Notes under the pieces: generated by a model
The model's input: only the letters and a program-made list of their open reading frames with translations
Told to the model about the DNA's origin: nothing
Database searches by the model: none
Program-made: the position numbers and the translations under genes
NCBI GenBank assembly: GCA_036925085.1
Contig: JAUPFP010000026.1
Coordinates: 1,483,501-1,547,500 of the forward strand
Length of the DNA: 64,000 nt
DNA from: Brachycybe producta
Lineage: Eukaryota; Arthropoda; Diplopoda; Playtdesmida; Andrognathidae
Direction: 5' to 3'
Shown here: positions 55,407 through 64,000 of the stretch, one piece after another
How the letters are laid out: every line of letters begins with the position of its first letter
Numbering within the stretch: position 1 is the stretch's first letter

Positions 55407-56341
55407 TCAGCTATAATACCCTAGAACTCCAGGTTTCTTCTGCTCTTTTTGATACTGATTAATTATGACACCAATCTGGTAGTCACAAGGATTGGTATGC
55501 AAGGCAATTTCTGCCTCTGGATCATACAAAGTTAGAATCGGAGCGGAGCAAAGAGCCATTTTCAGACTGTTGAAAGCGACCTCGCAGTCGTCAGTCCATT
55601 TGAAGTCCAGGTTCGTCTTGACTAGGGCTTGCATCGGTCTGGCAATCTTGGGGTAGTTCTCAATGAAGCAGTTGTAATATCTGGTCATACCAAGTAAGCT
55701 ACTGATGTCTGTCACTTTCTTGGGTGCAGGAAATCCTTGGATGGTCTGCACCTTCTCTTCATCAGGTCGAATACCAATGCCACTGATCTTGTAACCAAGG
55801 TAGTTGATCTCGTCCTCTCCAAAGAAGCATTTGCTTGGTGGCAAACTCAAACTGGCATTCCTGATGAGCATCAAGATGTCTTTCAATCTTTGGAGGAACT
55901 CTTCAAAGTTTTTTGCAAAGATGACAATGTCATCTAAATGGACCAGTCAGGTCTCCCAATTGTGGCCTGCCAGCAATAAATCAAGAGCATGCTGCATTGT
56001 TGCAGGTGCATTCATCAACCCAAACAGTATTTTGTTAAATTTGTAGAGGCCATTTGTGCATATGAAAGCCGTTTTCTCCCTGTCACTTTTTTCCACTGGA
56101 AATTGCCAATAACCTGATATTAAATCCAAGGTGGCAAATATCGTGGCTCCAGAAAGTGAATCGAAAGCATCATCGATCCGTGGTAACGAATATTGGTCAG
56201 GTTTGGTCTGAGCATTAAGTTTTCGATAATCAATACAGAATCGATGCTGACCATTTTCTTCTTAACAATCACCACCGGACTTGCGTACAGACTCCTAGAT
56301 GGGCTCATGATGCCGACGTCCAACATATCACGTAGTGTCAC
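55407..56341 (-). pseudogene. reverse transcriptase and RNase H start of gypsy element 4
   Basis: Pieces LRDMLDVGIMSPSRSLYASP, MDLISGYWQFPVEKSDREKT, LFGLMNAPATMQHALDLLLA and KCFFGEDEINYLGYKISG, then PILTLYDPEAEIALHTNPCD (RNase H start). A stop precedes the catalytic loop, which reads HLDDIVIF rather than YLDD. The tyrosine change and the stop indicate an inactive copy. Confidence 0.82.
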
Positions 56342-56838
56342 CTTGATGATCTCTCTTTGAGCAGGTGAAGTACTCCAGAGCAGGGCTCGAACCGGCGGGT
56401 TTTTGTCTCTTTCAAGTCGGAGGTCTTGAAGGCGAAGATATCTCTAAATTATCCGAGAAGCTTGCGAATTGCCATTTTCTCTTCTCTAGGACGATCTTGA
56501 TTGACATTCAGACTGTCTTGAAATTAGACATAGTCTTTAGCGGTTATGGATGAGCCCACAGGCACATCAAGAGCTGTGAGGACATCCTCGATTTATGCGA
56601 TCATTTCTATGGCTCCGAGGTGATTACCTCTCCAGACGGATTGAAGATTTGTATTTGAAGGATAGATTTTCCTCTTCCTTCAACGATCCAAGAAGAAACT
56701 TTTCTCTCTGCTGGAACGTGCTTTTGCATGAGTCGATGAACTGGAGACTACTTTCTTGTAGATCATCAGGAGCATTGACGCTGGCTTCTTATTCATGAGT
56801 TTCTCTTGAAGATTCTCTTCTTTTTGGTTTTTAAGATT

Positions 56839-57215
56839 TCAAAAGAAATCTGCTTTTTGCTGCATTTGGAGAGTGTCCGGTAATAGTTCCTCTCCGAAGT
56901 AGACTTTCTTTTTGTTCATGTCAAGGCAAAGGTTCAGATCTTTACCGAGGTTGGTCCCCAGCAAGGCCTCATAATGTCTTTTTATGACAATCAGTTTTCT
57001 TCTGACAAGTTTTTTGGCGACTTGGATAGGCACAACGACTTGTCCCATATTATTCAATGGATAACCTCAGGCACCAGTCAAATTTTTCGGGAACGGTAGA
57101 GGATCCTTAATGAGTTTCATGTCTTTCACTAATGACTCACTGATGACGGACACTTCGGCACCACTGTCGGTAGTCATTACTAACTCACAACCTCCAAAGT
57201 TCACACGAACTTTAG
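56839..57215 (-). pseudogene. aspartic protease region of gypsy element 4
   Basis: About 57.2-57.15 kb the minus strand reads VMTTDSGAEVSVISESLVKD. The active-site loop is DSG. The frame continues to YEALLGTNLGKDLNL near 56.95 kb (family block ILGxDFL) after a stop near 57068. Confidence 0.7.
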
Positions 57216-57929
57216 GTGCTGTCTGCTTATCTTAGTGTTGGACCTGAAGTTCACAAGGTGTGACTGTCTCAGTCAACTTTGTCCAAACATTGTGTATTGT
57301 CCTCGAACAACACGGGTTTGCAACCAACAGAGAAGACTAGACTCTGCAGTTGAACCCTTAACAGGTGTAGCTACTCCCTCTTTCACTACTCCATGTTCTG
57401 CTTTTGTTTTTCGAACAGGTGTGGGTACTTTTTTGGTTTTCGCCACAGTCTGTCCCTGTTTAATAACAGGAGTAGCTACTTTCGTTTTCACTACACACTG
57501 TCCTGCTTTGTTTTTAACAAGAGTAGCCTCTTGCAAGACAACTACTTGCACTGCTTGATTTTAACAAGAGTAGCCTCTTTTGAGACTACCACTTGTTCTG
57601 CTTTGCTGGACATCTTGGCGTCGTTCGTCTTTTCAAACAACGTAGAGGCCCCACTTTGCAGTGGTTTCTACCGTCTCCCATCTTCGTAGACAGTCTGGAT
57701 TTGGATCCCATCTCCAAAATCTGCTTTATGTCTTGGAGAGTCCTTCAGCTGTACCACAGCACATCTCTGCTTAGGCGTTGTTGACCTGCATGGTAGACCG
57801 CAGCCATTTCAATAGATTCCCTCGTTATCTGGTCCCGTCAAACCTTGACATCAACCTTTTCAGGTTATCATTACTCTTCTTCTGGTGGGCTCTCTTTGAC
57901 ATTTTCTTTTCCGGGTGTCACTTAGTAGT

Positions 57930-59474
57930 TCAAAGCCTTCTGGTGGTTGTCAATATGGAAATAATGGGTTTGATTATATTATTAATTAATAATGGTAACA
58001 TTTTCATTCCATTAAGTAGAACATGGGTCTCATCGGCATAGATGGTTTTTATCATCATCTTTTCTGACGGTTCATCAACTCTATTGACTGGAGTTGGTGG
58101 CATCGTCTTGTTCTCTTCTTTCTTCGGTTTCGGTTCATTGGGGCACTTAAATACTCTATGTCCAGGCTCCTGACACTGGTAGCAGATAAGTGGTCCAATA
58201 GACTTCCTTCTCTGCAGGATTCTTGAGCCACCATCTTGGTTCGATTTGGTGTCCTGCGTCTTTTTAGACATGGCCATGCTCTTGCTTGTCCACGTCTGTT
58301 GTTTCTTCTGTTGCTGTTGCTGCTGCTGTTTTGGTTGTTGAGGCTTCTGCTGCTGGGTCAGCTGGTTACCAGTAGACATCTTGTAGACAAACATCTTCTC
58401 CTCGATCAGTTCTCTCTTTGTCTGGGCTGCAAACTTCACGAAGTAATAAAGATTGTCCTTTGGTGCACCAAACAGGTACTGCTTGAGAGATGGAAGTAGA
58501 CTTTTCCACAGGCTCCAAATCAGCAAAGAGTCGTCATCATTCAGGAGAATTCTTCGCTACATCTCAGCGTACTCTTCTGCATAGACCTTGAAAGTTTCGT
58601 TATCTTTTTGGGTCCTTGCGGACAGCTTGTTCTTCATTTTCACTTTCTGGTCAGGTAACAGAAATTTGTTAATAATTCCGTTAGTCATCATAGGCCAATT
58701 GATTTTGCCATAGTCAAAATGAAAACGAGCAAGCCATTTGATTTTTCGGTTTCGAAGAAGACCAGTAAAGTGGCTGCATCGCTGCAGGGAATTCTACTGA
58801 TGTGCAATCGCGATATCTTCAAACTCTTCCACGTAAAGAAGTATGTTTTCAGATACAGTTTACTTCGGAAAACCCTCAAGTGGATGAGCGAATTCTTTGC
58901 GAAATACGGCGTGGGTCCCAGATTCGGAGTCCATTAAGGAGCTTCTGGACTGAGCTTGCACCCGGATTCTGTTATTGACTTGCTTCGATTTCTGAGATTG
59001 GCTCATGTGTGTGTTTAAGGCGGCGTGGCGTTGTTTCACCACATAGCCATCTTACCAATTCTTTTTGACTCTCAGGAGTTGTCTCCTTCATGAGTTCAGC
59101 AAACTGGTCGACCATCTTCTGCTTGTTGCTTCGTTGAGAAGCTTCAGAAGATGCTGCTTCCATCTTTAGTTGGTTGTCTGCTTGGCATTTCTCTTCTTCG
59201 GCATGCTTCTCTTCCTCCCGGAGTCGCTTCTCTTTGGCAAGGGCTCTCAGCTTGTCCTCCCTCTCTTGCTGTTGGGCGCTTCGGAAAATATGGCATTCTT
59301 TGCATAGTTCCTGAGCTTCCGCTGGTTCTTTGACGAGATGTTTACATTAACATCTTTCTGGGTGTTGCTGGGAGAACCCTTGCAGTTATTTCGTTGCATT
59401 TCATCATTGTTTATCATATTTCGTGACAATAAACTTTCAAAAAATTTTGTTTTGATTTGAAAAATTGTTTGCAC
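57930..59474 (-). pseudogene. gag region of gypsy element 4
   Basis: It begins near 59.47 kb with an asparagine/lysine-rich N-terminus. A charged segment follows at 59.16 kb (MVDQFAELMKETTPESQKEL). After frame changes comes a capsid C-terminal stretch (58526 onward, with KQYLFGAPKDNLYYFVKFAA), then a glutamine run and one CCHC knuckle, CYQCQEPGHRVFKC (C-x2-C-x4-H-x4-C) at about 58.18-58.14 kb. At least three frames are used. Confidence 0.75.
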
Positions 59475-59569
59475 AATTGAAAATATGATACTGCTTCGTG
59501 TTTTTCAACATGCTCTTCAAGGGCAAAACGAGGTAGCAAGTTTCTTAAACTGCCCAGCTCCTCCACAAT

Positions 59570-60520
59570 ATATTATGACGAACCTTTTTCTCCAGCTAGA
59601 TCTGCTCTTTTTAAATGATACAAGCGAGTTTGCACTCTTATTAATAGCGAGTGGCTAGGTCACTAATTCTACCAGCCTGGGAGGACTAGACCAATATAAC
59701 ATCTATTTAGTGTCCTCACTAGTTTCTGGTTAAGACTCACAGCCTTGAGGACCTTTTGTCTCTGAATCTCTCGAACTTGCGTTCATCAATTTACCCTTGA
59801 AGATAGTGTGAATATACTTACAACTCGGTGTTGCAGGTTTACACCTGTTGAAGACCTTCGAGTATCCCAGAGGGTGCAGAGCTGCAATGTAATGATGAAA
59901 GGTGCATTTGCTAAATAATAATCACGGAATAATTAAAAACACCACTGGTTTAGTTTAAGATAGAAATGAAAGTTTTATTCCAAAAGTAAAAATAAACGAA
60001 ATTAGAGCTTGGTTTAAAGATACCACACTTAGAAATATAAACTAGAAAATAATCTTGTAAAGAACCTAGCCAAAATTGGGCATAGGTCTTTCACAAATCG
60101 GTCAAAAAGCAATCTTGAACATAAAAATATCATTCTTTATATAACCTGAGAATCCACAAGTCAGATTCTCAGGGTACAAACTTCTAATTGATTAAAATAA
60201 AGTTTGGGTCCAAATAGACCAATCAAAGGGTTGGTTTACTTGGCCAAAACGACGACTCATCGTTTCTTATCACACCTAAGTGATAAGAGAAGAAAACGAA
60301 AACAACTTAATTAAAAAGTAATAAAAATCCAGTTGCGTGGAAGTTACATGAGGGGAAACGAACAGGTCAAGTACCAAAATAGAATCTGGGTCAATCGGTA
60401 CCCAAAAGTACTGAGTGGCCAAGAAGCTACAACAAGAATACAGGGTGAAAATAAAGTTTAAAAGCCCAAAAAATGAATAGCGCTAAATAAAAATAAAAGT
60501 GGCGGGCCCAAAATGTCTCA
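59570..60520 (-). repeat. probable 5' LTR of gypsy element 4
   Basis: Next to a primer-site-like block (59551-59570; sense TTGTGGAGGAGCTGGGC). In sense it shows a TATA box (GTTATATAAAG, about 60135-60146) and AATAAAAC about 170 bp downstream (near 59973). The outer limit is set by the LINE that starts near 60525. Confidence 0.5.
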
Positions 60521-61270
60521 ATATCAAAAGCTTGTTTCAGATCCGGTAGGGAAAGCTACCGTATTAAATGAACAATACAAGATCTTCACAGTTGATGATG
60601 GCATACCACATAAGGGTTTTCTTTCAACATCTCTTTGTATGGATCAAATTGTAATAACTGCAGATGGGATAGTCAAGCAACTTCTAAAATTAGACTCAAA
60701 TAAAACCTGTGGTCCAGATGGGATGTATGCTATCATTTTAAAAAATCTTGCACAAGAGTTGGGTCCATACCTTCAGTGAATTTTTCAACAGAGTTTAGAT
60801 GTAGGTATTGTACCAGATATGTGGAAATTAGCTAACATTAGTCCAATTTTTCGTAAAATTTATATTACATATGTACATATGTTATATATGTCATGTATGT
60901 ATTATATTAATTGGTCTTTTGTTACCTTTTTAAACCAGCGGCCATTTTGCATGCGATTTGTTTGGTTTGCATTTGTGTGTCTTGCTTTTTCTGCCCTAGG
61001 ACAGAAAGGGGAGGTTTGTGTGTCATGATGGAGAGTAGACTGTTCTATCTCCCCTATGACGCACATCCTGTTTTATCTGTTCTACCCTAAACTATTCTAA
61101 ACTGTCCAAACCTCCCCTGGGGACAGGACACACAAACAAACCTAATGATTGCCATATTATTGATAGTGACTTGAAAGCAATAGAGGCATGGTGTTCTAAA
61201 TGGCAACTTCAACTTAATAAGAAAAATTGTTGTGCAATGAGGGTAGCTAGGGGAAGGAATGCAGTAATAT
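60513..61270 (+). pseudogene. LINE (CR1/L2-like) RT fragment with MITE insertion
   Basis: KATVLNEQYKIFTVDDG, then VKQLLKLDSNKTCGPDGMYA and, after a TGA at 60777, SLDVGIVPDMWKLANISPIF: the first RT blocks. About 300 bp later (61165-61255) comes DSDLKAIEAWCSKWQLQLNK, a later RT block. Between them (about 60930-61145) is an imperfect inverted repeat around GTTTGTTTGG..TTTGTGTGTC, probably a MITE. Confidence 0.8.
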
Positions 61271-61430
61271 TTCCATATACCGGCGCCATTTTAATGCCCA
61301 ATAGAGTCAATGGGAAGCTGACAGGCCTATATCTATAGGAGGCTATGCTTCAGCATTACAGGACCTGTATGCTAAAACTTAAATGTCGTTTGTGACATTT
61401 CGGGTTCAAAAGATATGACACTTTAAACTT

Positions 61431-61501
61431 ATCGTTTTTTTTTCTCAAATTTTTATATGAGTTTTTATGCACTTGTATAAAAATTTGAAAAAAAAACGAT
61501 A
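61431..61501. repeat. hairpin
   Basis: Arms of about 26 nt (ATCGTTTTTTTT..CAAATTTTTATA and complement) with an 18-nt loop. It lies inside the left arm of the terminal-inverted-repeat element. Confidence 0.75.
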
Positions 61502-61789
61502 GTGTGAGGACTCTGTCCTTCTCTTTTAACAACACCGCTATGACGCCACAGCATTTGACGTCATTGCACCTGTTCTCCTCTCTTTCACTTCTCCCCCTTC
61601 TGAGAAAAGAGAAAGAATGTTTCGTGCTTGGCAATGAACGAAGACGAAGGCAACGTGTGCACCAGCCTCAATAATTCTGTCATCATTCTGTCTTCTTTCT
61701 ATTTTCTTTTCAATAAATATTTCAAAGATGTATTGCACTTTGACATCAAAAGTCCAATTTTATTCACACTTTCGATACTTTTTTTGTAC

Positions 61790-62582
61790 TTTTAATGGTT
61801 ATTGCATAGCCCAACATTGGTACATTAATCTTGCAAAATGGCCCAATGTTGAGCATAGCAATAAAATGACTTTGACATGTTTCCCGGGGTGCCCGTAGAC
61901 TTACATGGTGACCCGGGAGGTTATGCTCATTTACATATTGTTAAATGATTGGTCAACATATATCACATGATCAGGATTGCATGTATATATAAGTTGAGCA
62001 TGCATTAGTTGATAAGTTGTTCTGTTTTCTTTATGTGTGGCTGGTGACTATGTCCAACCACCCACTGGATATCATAGAGTGTTAATTGTGAGAATAGAGG
62101 CTGACTCAAGTACGAGGCTATGACCAGCACCTGTTCAGAGTCAAGTGTCCGCTACCTCTCAAAAGGCGACGAGCTGAGCACGGAACCGACCACGTAACGA
62201 TGAGCAAGGGAATCCGGAAACAGATACCACAAGAATATCGATTCGAACAACCAATCTAGTACTCAGATCGATCACTTAAATGTAACTAAAACTGTATTGT
62301 GAAAAACCCACCGGAAACTTTTAATAAATAACAACAAGCATCTGTGGGTTTATTTCTTCCTACATGCTGTTATATCAACAGCAATACCATTAACCGAACG
62401 AGAAAGGTAATTTGCAGCGGCAGCGTTGAAAGAAGAGTCGACAGTCTCCTAAGGATGCTAGAAGACCACCCCCTAGTGTAAGGGGTAGTCTTGGTAAGGG
62501 GCCTGCCTGGGATAACAGTAAAAGAAATCGTCTGTAACGTCGTCTGCCCTTCTCTAGCAGACGATACTTGGGACAATGTTAC
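61790..62582 (+). repeat. promoter-bearing LTR-like repeat, family D copy 2
   Basis: Contains CCCAACATTGG, TGGCCCAATGTTG, GGTGACCCGGGAGG, ATTGGTCA, ATATATCACATGA and a TATA box (GTATATATAAG, about 61982), with AATAAA near 62322. It ends near GGGACAATGTTACA. Collinear with 50.69-51.5 kb. Whether it is an LTR or a larger promoter-bearing repeat is open. Confidence 0.45.
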
Positions 62583-62679
62583 AGGAGATCCCGAGGTGGA
62601 ATCTTACAATGGGTTTTATTTTGGGTTTTATTACTTTTTATTCCCAAATTTTGGAGAATGATGAGACTTGTGTGTCCAT

Positions 62680-63225
62680 ATCCAAAATTCAAGTTTCGAT
62701 ATCCAGAATTCATGTTTCGATATCACAAATTGTGCTGCTATCTGGCCGCCGATTTTGAAAACTCTACGAGAGTAATTTCCATCTTCATAGAATTTCTATA
62801 GTAAAAATAGACACTCTTTTAAAAAGTGGTGCTCGAAAAGCCACCACCAGATGTCAGGACGTGTGTCGATATCCAGAATTCAACTTTCGATATCCAGAAT
62901 TCAGGTTTCGATATCCAAAATTCAGTTTGTTCATCAGTCTCCAAAATTCAAAAATAAAAACTAAAACGGCGCACATATCCATTCAATTTCGATATCGAAA
63001 ATTGAATTTTCGATATCCAGAATTCATGTTTCGATATCACAAATTGTGCTGCAATCTGGCCGTCGATTTGGGAAACTCTAGGAGAGTAATTTCCATCTTC
63101 ATAGGATTTCTATAGTAAAAATAGACACTCTCTTAAAAAGTGGTGCTCGAAAAGCCACCACCAGATGTCAGGACGTGTGTCGATATCCAGAATTCAAGTT
63201 TCGATATCCAGAATTGAATTAGCGA
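62680..63225. repeat. tandem duplication (~320 bp) with 19-bp GATATCCAGAATTC units
   Basis: Two large units (from about 62694 and about 63014) share CACAAATTGTGCTGC, GAGTAATTTCCATCTTCATA and AGCCACCACCAGATGTCAGG. Each is bordered by several TTTCGATATCCAGAATTCA units. Confidence 0.88.
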
Positions 63226-63349
63226 CACACAAGTCTCATCATTCTCCGAAATTCGGGAATAAAAAGTAAAACGGCTTGCCATACATATCTTTTGAACCGG
63301 AAATGTCACAAACGACATTTATGTATAGGTCCCGTAATGCTAAAATTGT

Positions 63350-64000
63350 GTTCACGCACATGGTTAAGTTTTTATAATTATGTTTAGTCGATATTAATAA
63401 TAATTTTATTAAGGGTTATATAGAATCCGTGGACGTGCGTCTTTGTAAAACAAATAATGCTATTTATTGTTTTACGTTATTATTTATTTATGTTTATTAA
63501 TTAACACTAACTAATATTGTTGATATATTGGTTATATTGAGTATATCGTTATATCGAGTATTTTTGACGAGCACACATAAGACCTTTGACCAAACTTGCC
63601 ACTAGGGTCGCTATTCTGCTATTTGGTTCTAACTTCAGGGGTTCATTCTGTTCTGTGATTGGTGATGTAGGTAAAAGTCGGTGAAATTTAGGAATTCCGC
63701 ATTAGTTGCTATTTACCTAACATTATGTACCGACGGGGAATGTAGATTTTCGAATAGGAAAGTAAAAGTAAAAAACAAGGTAACTAATCTAGGCGCAAAG
63801 TGGAAGTTATAATTTTATTTCTGGTGTTAAAAATATATTTATTTTTGTTTCGTCCCTCCGAACGGCGCCACTGCAGTGGCTAATTTATAATGCTATCTTC
63901 CATAGACGTTTTTGAAAAGTATTGTCGCCGCAAAAACGTCTACCGAATGTGTTTTGAAAACAATATTATGAAGAAATTTCAAATTGGTTGCAAAACCTCA
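63350..64000. other. no gene seen
   Basis: AT-rich sequence to the end of the window, with short direct repeats of TATATTG/TATCGTTATATCGAG near 63510-63560. No coding or structural signal is supported. Confidence 0.4.

Larger units (their letters stand above)
52986..60520 (-). mobile_element. Ty3/gypsy-type LTR retrotransposon (element 4)
   Basis: Minus-oriented, with gag (59.47-58.0 kb), protease (57.2-56.8 kb), RT/RNase H (56.35-55.4 kb), integrase (54.8-54.2 kb), a GPY/F-like C-terminus (53.99-53.6 kb), a lysine/proline-rich tail and a 110-aa downstream frame (53318-52986). A probable 5' LTR lies at 59.57-60.52 kb. The 3' LTR is missing. Scattered stops and frameshifts make it defective. 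Confidence 0.88.
61345..63343. mobile_element. terminal-inverted-repeat element enclosing a family D repeat
   Basis: The left end (GCATTAC.GGACCT, then AAATGTCGTTTGTGACATTT and GGTTCAAAAGATATG, 61355-61425) is inverted at 63275-63343. A second inverted pair continues the arms at 62616-62680 and 63210-63275 (TTTTTATTCCC and GAGAATGATGAGACTTGTG). No transposase is seen. Confidence 0.65.

Overview
The window is a piece of an intron-rich animal nuclear genome, almost certainly an invertebrate. The evidence is GT-AG introns of 69 bp to about 10 kb, two conserved eukaryotic genes broken into small exons, AT-rich intergenic DNA, and a very heavy load of Ty3/gypsy, LINE, mariner, hAT-like and Helitron remains. 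I see no operons, bacterial signals or CRISPR.

Two host genes can be assembled by hand and face each other tail to tail. ARMC8 (plus strand, 8128-40943; its first exon(s) were not found in the window) encodes the armadillo-repeat scaffold of the CTLH/GID ubiquitin ligase in 16 recognised exons. DNAJB11/ERdj3 (minus strand, 48189-42427) is complete in 9 exons and encodes an ER-lumen Hsp40 co-chaperone of BiP. Their stop codons lie about 1.5 kb apart. All intron phases agree.

Nearly everything else is mobile DNA. 1-8 kb: a 23-bp minisatellite, a degenerate minus-strand gypsy element (3.6-5.6 kb), a LINE 3' fragment and the first long palindrome. 8.1-18.2 kb (first recognised ARMC8 intron): a second gypsy relic split by a complete non-autonomous LTR element (9208-13384, target duplication ACAC), then a mariner relic, a solo LTR and a partial LTR element. 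18.4-26 kb: LINE fragment, Helitron end with nested MITE, a TA microsatellite inside an inverted repeat, and three LTRs. 26.5-32.7 kb: a plus-strand gypsy element with gag, protease and reverse transcriptase, interrupted by a LINE and cut off at RNase H. 33-41 kb: late ARMC8 exons between long palindromes, a Helitron end and a nested mariner. 41-48.2 kb: a tandem-repeat block, DNAJB11 and its intronic repeats. 48.2-50.4 kb: MITEs and a hAT-like element. 50.4-60.5 kb: a promoter-bearing repeat, half of an LTR element and a nearly whole minus-strand gypsy. 60.5-64 kb: LINE relic and a terminal-inverted-repeat element enclosing another promoter-bearing repeat.

I found no new multi-gene system. 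The most unusual material is the eight-copy TTAA-flanked palindrome family inside both host genes, the hAT-like element with ACTATCGATAG subterminal repeats and an internal satellite, and the RT-less LTR family that probably depends on a gypsy relative.
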